Source: Hyphomicrobium sp. MC1 (GTDB lineage: Bacteria > Pseudomonadota > Alphaproteobacteria > Rhizobiales > Hyphomicrobiaceae). Taken from it: a stretch of 64,000 nt of DNA. Made by a program: the position numbers and the translations under genes. The notes beneath the pieces were generated by a model. That model did not search any database and had not been told where the DNA came from. It saw only the letters and a list, made by a program, of their open reading frames with translations. Positions within the stretch are counted from its first letter, which is position 1, and each line of letters begins with the position of its first letter. The DNA lies in NCBI RefSeq assembly GCF_000253295.1, contig NC_015717.1, positions 1,798,001 to 1,862,000 on the forward strand, read 5' to 3'. Positions 7,915 through 16,462 of the stretch are shown here, one piece after another.

Positions 7915-9924
7915 ATGAGCAAAGCTCAAGTCGTGGCGGAGACATCCTCAACGCCGAGCCTCGAGGATATGGCTAACGCCATCCGCGCGCTCTCGATGGA
8001 TGCGGTTCAGGCTGCCAATTCTGGGCATCCGGGCATGCCGATGGGGATGGCGGACGTTGCCACGGTCCTCTTCACCGAAGCGCTGAAGTTCGACGCCGGC
8101 GCGCCACAGTGGCCCAACCGGGATCGTTTCGTTCTCTCGGCTGGTCACGGTTCGATGCTTCTTTATTCGCTCCTCTATCTTACCGGCTATCCGGAAATGA
8201 CGATCGAGGAGATCAAGAATTTCCGGCAGTTCGGATCGAAGACGGCGGGCCATCCGGAATATGGTCATGCACCAGGCATCGAGACGACGACGGGGCCGCT
8301 GGGCCAAGGCATCGCCAATGCGGTTGGCATGGCGATTTCGGAGAAGCTGCTCGCGGCGCGGGTCGGCTCAGATCTTGTCGATTACCACACTTATGTCATC
8401 GCCGGTGACGGCTGCCTGATGGAAGGCATCAGCCAGGAAGCGATCTCGCTGGCCGGGCATTTGAAGCTCGGCAAGCTGATCGTGTTCTGGGACGACAACT
8501 CGATCACCATTGACGGCGCGACGAGCCTTGCCGTGTCGGACAGCGAGGTGAAGCGCTTCGAGGCGTCTGGCTGGAATACGATCCGCGTCGACGGTCATGA
8601 CGCGGCGGCGATTTCAGCGGCGATCAAGACGGCAAAGGCCGATCCTTCGAAGCCGTGGTTAATCGCGTGCAAGACGCAGATCGGCTATGGCTCGCCGAAC
8701 AAAGCTGGAAAATCGTCGGCGCATGGCGAAGCGCTGGGCGCGGATGAGATCAAGGCCACGCGCGCGCAGCTTGGCTGGCCATACGAAGCCTTCGAAATCC
8801 CTGAACACATCTTGTCGGCGTGGCGTGCTGTCGGAAGCCGCCATGCGAAGATGCGTGACGACTGGACGAAGCGCGAAGCCAAAGCGGATGACGCGACGAA
8901 GGCGCTGGTCTCGGGGCGCGATCTCAAGGCCACAGTTACGAATGCGATCATCGCCGCGAAGAACGATTTCGCGGCCGACAGCGCCAAGCGCGCGACGCGT
9001 GTCTGGTCGCAGATGACGATCGAGCGGCTCATTCCGGTGCTGCCTGAGGTCATCGGCGGCTCTGCGGATCTTTCGGGATCGAATGGCACCCGCACGAAAC
9101 ATCATGTGTCCGTTACGCCCGACAACTTCGCGGGCAACTATATGCACTATGGCGTGCGCGAGCACGGCATGGCAGCAGCGATGAACGGCATCGCGCTGTC
9201 GGGCTCGTTCGTGCCTTATGGCGGCACGTTCCTCGTCTTTTCCGATTACTGCCGGGCTTCGATCCGTCTCTCGGCATTGATGCAGCAGCGTGTGATCTAC
9301 GTTCTGACGCACGATTCCATCGGCCTCGGCGAGGACGGGCCAACGCATCAGCCGGTCGAGCATTTGAGCGCGCTGCGCGTCATTCCGAATTTGCACGTTT
9401 TTCGTCCGGCCGATGGCATCGAGACGGCTGAGTGCTGGGAGTTGGCTCTCGTCACGGCCGACACACCGTCGGTGCTGGCGCTTTCACGCCAAGCCGTACC
9501 GAACCTTCGCACCAAGGGCGATCAGAACCTCAGCGCCAAGGGTGCCTACGTGCTGACACCGACGGAAGGCGCGCGCGACGTGACGCTTCTCGCAACCGGT
9601 TCAGAAGTTGGTCTGGCGGTCGAAGCCGCTGCAACTTTGGCAAAGGATGGGGTCAAGGCTGCGGTGGTTTCGATGCCGTCGTTCGAGCTGTTCCGCGCCC
9701 AGCCCGAAAGCTATCAGAACGAAGTTTTGGGAGATGCACCGCGTATTGCGATCGAAGCAGGCGTACCGCAGAGCTGGTACGAATGGCTGCGCAAATCGGA
9801 TGTGTTCATCGGTATGCATGGGTTTGGTGCTTCGGCGCCGGCCTCGAAGCTTTACGAGCACTTCGGCATTACCGCGGCGCATGCGGTCGCGGCTGCGCGC
9901 AAGGCGATCGGAAAAACTTCGTGA
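7915..9924 (+). CDS. tkt: Transketolase
   Basis: A 669-residue thiamine-diphosphate enzyme that moves two-carbon units between sugar phosphates in the pentose phosphate pathway and sugar-phosphate rearrangements. The start is placed at the ATG at 7915 (MSKAQVV), because the longer frame from 7807 begins with 36 residues that do not resemble the family. Visible family hallmarks are NSGHPGMPMG near the N-terminus, the ThDP-binding GDG...N segment starting near residue 163 (GDGCLMEG, then WDDNSITIDG), and THDSIGLGEDGPTHQPVEH in the pyrimidine-binding half. Length is normal. It is followed 43 bases later by pgk, with no gap gene between. Confidence 0.96.
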   Translation: MSKAQVVAETSSTPSLEDMANAIRALSMDAVQAANSGHPGMPMGMADVATVLFTEALKFDAGAPQWPNRDRFVLSAGHGSMLLYSLLYLTGYPEMTIEEIKNFRQFGSKTAGHPEYGHAPGIETTTGPLGQGIANAVGMAISEKLLAARVGSDLVDYHTYVIAGDGCLMEGISQEAISLAGHLKLGKLIVFWDDNSITIDGATSLAVSDSEVKRFEASGWNTIRVDGHDAAAISAAIKTAKADPSKPWLIACKTQIGYGSPNKAGKSSAHGEALGADEIKATRAQLGWPYEAFEIPEHILSAWRAVGSRHAKMRDDWTKREAKADDATKALVSGRDLKATVTNAIIAAKNDFAADSAKRATRVWSQMTIERLIPVLPEVIGGSADLSGSNGTRTKHHVSVTPDNFAGNYMHYGVREHGMAAAMNGIALSGSFVPYGGTFLVFSDYCRASIRLSALMQQRVIYVLTHDSIGLGEDGPTHQPVEHLSALRVIPNLHVFRPADGIETAECWELALVTADTPSVLALSRQAVPNLRTKGDQNLSAKGAYVLTPTEGARDVTLLATGSEVGLAVEAAATLAKDGVKAAVVSMPSFELFRAQPESYQNEVLGDAPRIAIEAGVPQSWYEWLRKSDVFIGMHGFGASAPASKLYEHFGITAAHAVAAARKAIGKTS

Positions 9925-9967
9925 TGCACTGAAACGCAGGCGCAGCGCAAACCGTAATGGTGTCTTG

Positions 9968-11179
9968 ATGAACCTCGATAAGTTGAAGACGACCGACGGC
10001 ATCGACGTCGCAGGAAAGCGCGTGATCGTGCGGGCAGATCTGAACGTTCCGGTCAAGGACGGGAAGGTGACCGACGCGACGCGTCTGGAGCGCGTGCTGC
10101 CGGGCGTGAAGGCGCTGGCTGATCGCGGGGCGAAGGTTATCGTCATCTCGCATTTCGGACGGCCGAAGAACGGACCGGAAGCGGACTTGTCGCTGCGGCC
10201 GATCGCAGACGCGATGCAGCAGCTTCTGGGGCGGCAGATTGCATTCGGGCCGGACTGTATCGGGGAACAGGCACAAGCGACGGTCGGCGCGCTTAAGAAC
10301 GGTGACGTCGCGCTGCTCGAAAATCTGCGCTTCCACAAAGGCGAAGAAAAGAATGATCCGAAATTCGCCGAAGAGCTCGCGAAGCTCGGCGACATTTTCG
10401 TGGGCGATGCTTTTTCGTGTGCACATCGCGCTCATGCATCTACGGAAGGACTGACCAACTTCCTGCCGTCTTTCGCAGGTCCGCTGTTGATGGAAGAAAT
10501 CAACGCACTCAGAACGGCGCTGGAAATACCGCAGCGCCCGACGGCGGCCGTGGTCGGCGGGGCGAAGGTGTCGACTAAAATTCCGGTTTTGACGAACCTC
10601 GTCGCGAAGGTCGACAAGCTGATCATCGGCGGCGGCATGGCGAATACGTTTTTGCAGGCGTCCGGCGTGATGGTCGGCAAGTCGCTTGCGGAGCCTGAAT
10701 TCGATGCGACGGCGCGCGATATCATGACGGAAGCCAAGCAGAAGGGTTGTGAGATCATTCTGCCGGTCGATGCCGTTATCGCGCGCGAGTTCAAAGAAGG
10801 TGCGGCGAATGAAGTGGTGGCGGTCGACGAGGTGCCGTTCGACGCTATGATATTGGATGTTGGTCCAAAGTCCGTTGCGCGCACCACCGATGTGCTTGCA
10901 GCGTCGAAAACGCTGCTATGGAACGGTCCGCTCGGCGCTTTCGAAATTTTGCCGTTCGGAGAGGGCACATTTGCGCTGGCGCGCGCTGCCGCGGAATTGA
11001 CGAAAGCCGGTAAGCTTGTGTCGGTTGCCGGCGGCGGCGATACGGTCGCCGCCTTGAATGCTGCCGGTGTGACGGACGATTTCACGTATGTCTCGACCGC
11101 GGGCGGCGCGTTCCTCGAATGGCTCGAGGGGCGTGAGTTGCCCGGCATCGCGGCGCTCACGCGCGAGAAAGTGCATTAG
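9968..11179 (+). CDS. pgk: Phosphoglycerate kinase
   Basis: A 403-residue enzyme that interconverts 1,3-bisphosphoglycerate plus ADP with 3-phosphoglycerate plus ATP. The ATG at 9968 starts MNLDKLKTTDGIDVAGKRV, and VRADLNVPVKDG and ISHFGRPK follow as in all family members. GGAKVSTKI and the nucleotide-loop VAGGGDTVAAL are in place near residues 193 and 355. An upstream extension of the frame to 9608 only reads through tkt in another frame. It lies in the same direction as tkt and ccdA and is probably co-transcribed. Confidence 0.97.
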   Translation: MNLDKLKTTDGIDVAGKRVIVRADLNVPVKDGKVTDATRLERVLPGVKALADRGAKVIVISHFGRPKNGPEADLSLRPIADAMQQLLGRQIAFGPDCIGEQAQATVGALKNGDVALLENLRFHKGEEKNDPKFAEELAKLGDIFVGDAFSCAHRAHASTEGLTNFLPSFAGPLLMEEINALRTALEIPQRPTAAVVGGAKVSTKIPVLTNLVAKVDKLIIGGGMANTFLQASGVMVGKSLAEPEFDATARDIMTEAKQKGCEIILPVDAVIAREFKEGAANEVVAVDEVPFDAMILDVGPKSVARTTDVLAASKTLLWNGPLGAFEILPFGEGTFALARAAAELTKAGKLVSVAGGGDTVAALNAAGVTDDFTYVSTAGGAFLEWLEGRELPGIAALTREKVH

Positions 11180-11206
11180 CCCGCGGGCAGTTTGAAAGAA
11201 GGCAGC

Positions 11207-12004
11207 ATGCTGGCAGATGTCCATATCTACCTCGGTGTCGCGCTCGCGGGACTGGTAAGTTTTCTCTCGCCATGTGTGTTGCCTCTGGTGCCCCCTTATC
11301 TGGGTTACATCGGCGGCACGACCCTCGATCAGCTGACAGGGGAAGACAAGATCGACCGGCGCGTCTGGTTGCGCGTCGTCGCGTCCGCTGTTTTCTTCGT
11401 GCTTGGCTTTACGACCGTGTTCGTCAGCCTCGGTGCGGGTGCAAGCACTATCGGTCAGGTTTTGCTGTCCTATCGAGCGGCGCTCGGAACTGCGGCCGGC
11501 GTCGTCATCATCCTGTTCGGCTTGCACTTCCTTGGCATCTTGAAAATTCACGCGTTCTATAAGGAAGCGCGCTATTCGGCGGCCGAGATGGAGGCAAGCT
11601 TCTTCGGTGCTTACATCATGGGGCTTGCGTTTGCGTTCGGCTGGACGCCGTGCATCGGGCCCGTGCTCGCAACCGTGCTGACGCTCGCAGCGAGCGAGAA
11701 CAGCCTCGCGACCGGCGTCAAACTGCTTTTGATCTATTCGCTGGGGCTCGGGGTTCCGTTCATTTTGGCGGCCGTCGCTGTCAGGCCGTTTCTCGGCTTC
11801 ATGCAGAAGTTCAAACGGCATTTCGTGACGCTCGAGAGGGTGATGGGGTTGCTGCTCGTCGTGACCGGCTTGCTGTTCGTGTTCGGCGCGCAGAACTGGT
11901 TCAGTCAGTGGATGATCGAAAACTTTCCGGCACTCGGCAGGATTGAATCCTACGTTACGCCGGCCGATCTCGGGGCCGAGATTTTGAAACAAGGGGCGCA
12001 CTGA
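11207..12004 (+). CDS. ccdA: CcdA-type cytochrome c biogenesis / thiol-disulfide transmembrane protein
   Basis: A 265-residue inner-membrane protein with six predicted helices that carries reducing equivalents from cytoplasmic thioredoxin to periplasmic thiols, for example for cytochrome c maturation. The two paired Pro-Cys motifs of the family are present: SFLSPCVLPLVPP in the first helix and GWTPCIGPV in the fourth. I prefer the ATG at 11207, with AGAAGG just upstream, over a TTG at 11192. It starts 27 bases after pgk and ends 14 bases before thiD, so it seems embedded in a metabolic operon. A supply role for cytochromes such as XoxG is possible but unproven. Confidence 0.9.
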   Translation: MLADVHIYLGVALAGLVSFLSPCVLPLVPPYLGYIGGTTLDQLTGEDKIDRRVWLRVVASAVFFVLGFTTVFVSLGAGASTIGQVLLSYRAALGTAAGVVIILFGLHFLGILKIHAFYKEARYSAAEMEASFFGAYIMGLAFAFGWTPCIGPVLATVLTLAASENSLATGVKLLLIYSLGLGVPFILAAVAVRPFLGFMQKFKRHFVTLERVMGLLLVVTGLLFVFGAQNWFSQWMIENFPALGRIESYVTPADLGAEILKQGAH

Positions 12005-12018
12005 ACGCTGTCGATGCC

Positions 12019-12837
12019 ATGAGCGCTGAAACGCCTCCGATTGCGCTGACGATTGCTGGCTCGGACCCGTCGGGCGGCGCCGGCATTCAGGCCGATCTCA
12101 AGACGTTTGCTGCGCTCGGCGTTTACGGCGCCAGCGTCATAACGGCGTTGACGGCGCAGAACACGACCGGCGTATCTGGTGTGTTTGCGATCCCTCCGGA
12201 TTTCATCGCAGCCCAATACCGGTCTGTCGTATCGGATCTTTCGGTTGGCGCGATGAAGACCGGCATGCTCGGAGATGTTGCGACCGTCGAGATTGTGGCG
12301 TCGCTTCTAGGAGAGACGGGCGCCGCGCCTGTCGTCGTTGATCCAGTCATGGTGGCGACCAGCGGCGATGTGCTGCTGAAGCCGGATGCCATTGATGCCG
12401 TGCGCCACGCACTAATTCCGCGCGCGAGCCTCATCACGCCCAACCTTCCCGAGGCCAGCCGTTTGCTCGATCGTCCGGAAGCGACGACCGAGGCTGACAT
12501 GCGCGGACAAGCCGAGGCGCTTATGCAGTTCGGCTGCGGGGCTGTTCTGCTCAAAGGCGGCCATGGGCGCGGGGAGGATGTGATCGATATGTTGTTCGAC
12601 GGCAAAACGCATGCGTCGTTTCGTAGGCCACGTATCGTCACAAGCAATACACACGGCACGGGCTGTACATTATCGGCGGCGATTGCGGCCGGTTTGGCTC
12701 TCGGCAAGCCTCTCGATGCGGCTGTCGCCGATGCCAAGGACTTCGTTTGGGGCGCGTTATCGTCGGGTTCGCACTTGCATGTTGGAAAAGGTCGCAACGG
12801 TCCGATCGACCACAATTTCGCACTCAGAAAACTGTAG
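12019..12837 (+). CDS. thiD: Hydroxymethylpyrimidine / phosphomethylpyrimidine kinase ThiD
   Basis: A 272-residue ribokinase-fold enzyme that phosphorylates HMP and then HMP-phosphate in thiamine biosynthesis. The signature GSDPSGGAGIQADLKTF near residue 13, VDPVMVATSG in the middle, and NTHGTGCTLSAAIAAGLA with the anion-hole GTGC near 213 are all intact. It begins 14 bases after the ccdA-like gene. Its presence downstream of transketolase, a ThDP enzyme, is a plausible functional link but not a proven one. The ATG at 12019 is the only reasonable start. Confidence 0.95.
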   Translation: MSAETPPIALTIAGSDPSGGAGIQADLKTFAALGVYGASVITALTAQNTTGVSGVFAIPPDFIAAQYRSVVSDLSVGAMKTGMLGDVATVEIVASLLGETGAAPVVVDPVMVATSGDVLLKPDAIDAVRHALIPRASLITPNLPEASRLLDRPEATTEADMRGQAEALMQFGCGAVLLKGGHGRGEDVIDMLFDGKTHASFRRPRIVTSNTHGTGCTLSAAIAAGLALGKPLDAAVADAKDFVWGALSSGSHLHVGKGRNGPIDHNFALRKL

Positions 12838-13090
12838 GCTGATTTTCGGGGTTCAACGTTTTTGGGTTTCCAATATGCGATCTGTTGCGAGGGCGCATCG
12901 TCCAGCACCGACTCGCCTGCTGCGTAAAGAGTCAAGTCTTGCACCATCAGTAGGACTTTGGCAGCTTGCGCGCGATTTCGGTGGCACGTCCGCCGCTTAA
13001 GGACTCCGGGGGGAGCGCCAAGCGACGTTTCGAGGGATTGAGACTCGGCTTGGCAAGAACCGGTCCGCTTCGGCGGGCCGGTTTTTTGTT
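12838..13090 (+). ncRNA. Candidate structured RNA or structured 3' UTR ahead of a strong terminator
   Basis: About 220 bases separate the thiD stop from a strong terminator, with no credible gene between. Four bases before the terminator stem lies a folded element: CCAAGC (13018-13023) pairs with GCTTGG (13048-13053), and CGAG (13031-13034) pairs with CTCG (13044-13047) directly inside it, leaving a seven-base bulge. A well-formed stem next to an intrinsic terminator is typical of small RNAs or of a stable 3' UTR. I do not recognise a known RNA family, and no promoter is evident. Confidence 0.35.
13058..13087 (+). terminator. Strong intrinsic terminator
   Basis: An 11-base-pair perfect stem, AACCGGTCCGC (13058-13068) with GCGGGCCGGTT (13073-13083, one G-T pair), has a TTCG tetraloop and is followed by a T run. 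It ends either thiD mRNA or an RNA made from the preceding interval. Confidence 0.9.
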
Positions 13091-13223
13091 GCCCAGGAAG
13101 CACAGCGCTTAGGCATCAAATCCGAACACTGAGTTTCATGTTTGAAACCCTGATGTGGCGCGGAGGCGATGCAGCTATTGTGGCATTTGTGGGGAAGGCG
13201 CTGAGTCGTCCTGGGGGTCACGA

Positions 13224-14483
13224 ATGCTGTCTTTGAGCAAAATCAACATAATAAAAAATGCGTGCCGCCTTTTGGGAATTAGCTCGGCAGCCGTGCTGGC
13301 GCACATAGGCACGGCTTCCGCCGGCGGTTTCGATATTCACGAGCAATCGACCGTGTTTCTGGGTTCGGCTTCGGCAGGGTCGGCGGCAGGCGGCAGCCTC
13401 GGCTCGATGTTTTGGAACCCGGCGGCGACGGCCCAGTTTCCGGGTTTGAACACTGAATCGTCCTACACATTGATTCTTCCCTACGCGAATGTGGACGTTA
13501 GCAATCCGTTGGTTGGCTCCGGGAGCAGCGGCAACATAGGCATCGATGCGGTGAGCGGTGCAAGTTATGCCGCCCTCCAGATCAACAAAGACCTCTGGGT
13601 TGGTCTCGCGCTGAATTCGCCGTTCGGCCTTGCGACGAAGCCCGATAACGTGAACTATCCGGGTTCCTATCTCGGCGTGACGACCAAGCTTTTGACGATC
13701 AATGCCAACCCAACGATCGCCTATCGCATCGCGCCTGGAATCACGATCGGTGCTGGACTTCAAATAGAATGGGCGCAGGCGAAGCTTCAATTCCGCGATC
13801 TACTGACGCAAAAACTCGATAGGTTCGGCGGGGCGGATTGGGCATTCGGAGGTACCGCGGGTGTCACCCTTGAGCCATTTACCGGGACAACCATTGGTCT
13901 CGGCTATCGATCCCAGCTGACCCATAACATTGATGGATCCTTCAGTGCCCTTGGCGGCCTGCCGGGGACCGCTACGGTCAACCTTCCAGATATCGTCACT
14001 CTCAGCGGGCGGCAGGTCATAACGCCGACGACGCGGCTGCTCGGTACCGTAGAGTGGACGAACTGGAGCCGATTCAAGAACCTCCCGCTATCGTTGCCAT
14101 CGATCGGGGGTGGGCTCAATCTGCCGACGAACTGGGCTGACGGCTGGTTTTTTTCAGTTGGTGGAGAATACGACTATACGCCCTATTTGACGTTGCGAAC
14201 CGGTGTCGCCTACGAAATGTCGCCCATCGATTCTGCGACGGGGCGGATCGTCCAAATTCCAGACAATAATCGCGTTTGGCTGAGTGTCGGCGCGAGCTAT
14301 AAATGGACCGAAGCAACAACGTTCGATATCGGCTATTCGCACATCTTCATTCAGGACGGCGGTGTAGACATTAGTACGCCGGAAGGAACAGGCACCCTCG
14401 CCCCACTCCCAACCTTGGAATTCAAAGGCGAATCGCAAGCTGCGGTCGATCTTGTCTCGTTCGGCATGCGGACGAGGTGGTAA
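13224..14483 (+). CDS. OmpP1/FadL-family outer-membrane transporter
   Basis: A 419-residue outer-membrane beta-barrel of the family that takes up long-chain fatty acids and other hydrophobic compounds. The ATG at 13224 has GGGGG upstream, while the longer frame from 13155 adds 23 unlikely residues. A signal peptide ends near TASA|GGFDIHEQ, and the family-typical N-terminal pattern follows (GSASAGSAAGG, then MFWNPAA with the Asn-Pro-Ala turn). The C-terminus ends in an aromatic barrel signature, VSFGMRTRW. The natural substrate cannot be told from sequence. It stands alone, ended by a bidirectional terminator. Confidence 0.9.
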   Translation: MLSLSKINIIKNACRLLGISSAAVLAHIGTASAGGFDIHEQSTVFLGSASAGSAAGGSLGSMFWNPAATAQFPGLNTESSYTLILPYANVDVSNPLVGSGSSGNIGIDAVSGASYAALQINKDLWVGLALNSPFGLATKPDNVNYPGSYLGVTTKLLTINANPTIAYRIAPGITIGAGLQIEWAQAKLQFRDLLTQKLDRFGGADWAFGGTAGVTLEPFTGTTIGLGYRSQLTHNIDGSFSALGGLPGTATVNLPDIVTLSGRQVITPTTRLLGTVEWTNWSRFKNLPLSLPSIGGGLNLPTNWADGWFFSVGGEYDYTPYLTLRTGVAYEMSPIDSATGRIVQIPDNNRVWLSVGASYKWTEATTFDIGYSHIFIQDGGVDISTPEGTGTLAPLPTLEFKGESQAAVDLVSFGMRTRW

Positions 14484-14500
14484 GATCAGCCAAGCCACAA

Positions 14501-14530
14501 AAAAGCCGGGCATGGAGCCCGGCTTTTTTT
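14501..14530. terminator. Bidirectional terminator between fadL-like and the opposing gene
   Basis: AAAAGCCGGGC (14501-14511) pairs with GCCCGGCTTTT (14517-14527) around a five-base loop, with T runs readable on both strands. It serves both the preceding plus-strand gene and the convergent minus-strand gene. Confidence 0.92.
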
Positions 14531-14549
14531 GTGTCACTATGCCCGGCAG

Positions 14550-15098
14550 CTAATCGGCCTCATCAACCTGCAACTCGTGCAGGATGCTTTCGAGAACGCC
14601 TTCGAGTTTGTTAGCCGATGTTTCAAGTGCGCTCGCGGCGGCGACGACGCGGTTCGATTGGGCGGCCTGCGATTGGCTCATGGCATAGAGCTTACCGGCA
14701 TTGCGGGCGATTTGCTCGCAGCCTTGCGGATCAAACGGATTGGCCTGGAGCGACCAGGCGATATCGTGAATGTCTTCGGCAGCCTTGAGCATGGCATGTG
14801 TCGGCAGCACGCTTTCATCCATCGTCGGGCGTGCCAGGAGGGCGGCTCGGGTCTCGGCCATCTGGGATCGGACGACTTCGATTTCGGCCTTGAGCTGGCC
14901 GAGCAGCGCCGGCGGCTCGCGGAGGGAGCCTTGTAGACGGCGAATGGCGTCTTCAAGCAGGGCGCTGTCCAGGCGGCGCGCGCGGCGGCCGTGCTCGGCC
15001 AGGAACCAGCGTCCGCGAGCGGTTTCGAGCAGTGTCGCCTCAATGGCGCGGTATTCGGTTTCAATATCGTCGGTAACGGGCGAAGTGAGAGCCTGCAT
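14550..15098 (-). CDS. Conserved hypothetical helical protein (GRWFLAEHGRR motif)
   Basis: A 182-residue protein predicted to be almost wholly alpha-helical, without signal peptide or membrane segment. I place the start at the ATG at 15098, where GGAG lies about eleven bases upstream, rather than at a TTG six codons earlier. Residues 11-40 contain EYRAIEATLLETARGRWFLAEH, a short segment I recognise from uncharacterised Hyphomicrobiales proteins, sometimes next to chemotaxis-like genes. The rest, with many Ala, Glu and Gln residues, resembles the helical bundles of CheZ-like proteins only in a general way. Function unknown. It is divergent from the MFS gene. Confidence 0.75.
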   Translation of the reverse strand: MQALTSPVTDDIETEYRAIEATLLETARGRWFLAEHGRRARRLDSALLEDAIRRLQGSLREPPALLGQLKAEIEVVRSQMAETRAALLARPTMDESVLPTHAMLKAAEDIHDIAWSLQANPFDPQGCEQIARNAGKLYAMSQSQAAQSNRVVAAASALETSANKLEGVLESILHELQVDEAD

Positions 15099-15250
15099 GC
15101 CAGTTGTGCTCCGCAAAAAATCGCCTCAACGGGTATGCGATTCGCAAGTGGCGAAGACACAACCTCCGGCTGAACTAAACAGGACTTATCGGGCAGCGCT
15201 ACGCCTTCCGCGTTATAGTGTGGCATGAGCATAGAGATGCGAGGACGGGC

Positions 15251-16456
15251 ATGGTCAGCGGGGATGACGCAAAGCGCAATTTCGCGATGCGCGTCGCGCT
15301 ATTTTACGGTGCGTTGTTCGTCTTTTACGGCATGCACACGCCGTTTCTTCCAGTCTGGCTGAACTGGCGCGGACTGTCTGCCGGCGAGATCAGCACGGTA
15401 ATCGCGGCGCCACTGTTCCTGCGTGTGTTCGTGTCACCCGTGGTTGCGATGGCAGCAGATCGGAGTGGAGCGCATCGCCGGTATCTGGTGGTGCTTGCGT
15501 GGCTGACGATCGCGCTGGTGTTGGCACTGGCCGCATCATCGTCGTTCTGGCCGGTGCTGTTGTTCGCGATTGCCCTGATGCTCTGCAACTCGACGATCAT
15601 GCCGCTGATCGAGACGATCGCGGTGACGGGTGTTCGCCACCGTGGCCTGGACTATGGGCAAATGCGGCTGTGGGGATCGCTATCGTTCGTGGCGGCAAAT
15701 TTTATCGGCGGGTTGGTGATCTACGCTTTCGGCGGTGGAGCCGGTATTTGGCTGATTGCGTTCGGGTGCGTTCTGACTGTTGCTGCCGGACATTTCCTGT
15801 CTCCCGACGAGCGATTTGAAGATGCGATCAAGCCAGCGCTGCCGTTGTGGCGGTCGTCCGTGTTGCACGATCTCCTAAGCCAGAAGCAATTTTGTTTGTT
15901 TCTCGTGGCGGCTGGTCTCGTTATGGCTGCCCACGCGGCGTTTTTCACATTCGGAATTCTGCTTTGGGAAAAGCAGGGCCTTTCGGCTGCTTGGTGCGGA
16001 ACGCTGTGGGCCGTCGGCGTCTTTGCCGAGGTCATGCTGTTTTCCGTTTCCGGACGGGCGGTCGCGCGGATTGGATCATTACGCATGATCGCGCTTGCCG
16101 CGTTGGCGTCGATTGTGCGTTGGTCGGGGATGGCGTTCGAGCCGCCACTTGCGATGCTTATTCCGCTGCAATTGCTGCATGGCGCGACCTATGGCGCTTG
16201 CCACATCGGCGCGATCCACTTCATCCACGAAAACGTGGCGCGCGATAAGCAGGGCACGGCGCAATCACTCTACGCGACAATGGCTGCGGGTGTCGCGCTC
16301 GGTGCGGCGACGCTGGTCGCTGGATGGATCTACGTGCGCGCCGGGTCGCTGTCATATCTCGGGATGGTCGCGATCTCGATGGTGGCGCTTGGCGCAGCGC
16401 TTTGGCTGCTCCGCAACCGCAGCGGCTCGACGATGGCGGCGGCGGATCCAGTGTAA
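15251..16456 (+). CDS. MFS transporter, MFS_1-like / PPP family
   Basis: A 401-residue inner-membrane protein with about twelve hydrophobic segments. The opening (ALFYGALFVFYGMHTPFLPVWL) and the early MAADRSGAHRR loop resemble the phenylpropionate-permease-like branch of the major facilitator superfamily. The start is placed at the ATG at 15251 behind GAGGA, because a GTG at 15218 would add eleven polar residues. The substrate is unknown. It is convergent with dgcA, whose stop lies six bases away. Confidence 0.85.
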   Translation: MVSGDDAKRNFAMRVALFYGALFVFYGMHTPFLPVWLNWRGLSAGEISTVIAAPLFLRVFVSPVVAMAADRSGAHRRYLVVLAWLTIALVLALAASSSFWPVLLFAIALMLCNSTIMPLIETIAVTGVRHRGLDYGQMRLWGSLSFVAANFIGGLVIYAFGGGAGIWLIAFGCVLTVAAGHFLSPDERFEDAIKPALPLWRSSVLHDLLSQKQFCLFLVAAGLVMAAHAAFFTFGILLWEKQGLSAAWCGTLWAVGVFAEVMLFSVSGRAVARIGSLRMIALAALASIVRWSGMAFEPPLAMLIPLQLLHGATYGACHIGAIHFIHENVARDKQGTAQSLYATMAAGVALGAATLVAGWIYVRAGSLSYLGMVAISMVALGAALWLLRNRSGSTMAAADPV

Positions 16457-16462
16457 GGCGGG

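Noticed and set aside
9608..9967. N-terminal extension of phosphoglycerate kinase
   Set aside because: It reads through tkt in another frame, and the canonical start at 9968 matches the family.
12123..13103. 326-codon minus-strand frame opposite thiD
   Set aside because: Its sequence is the antisense of thiD plus the structured intergenic region and looks like no protein family.
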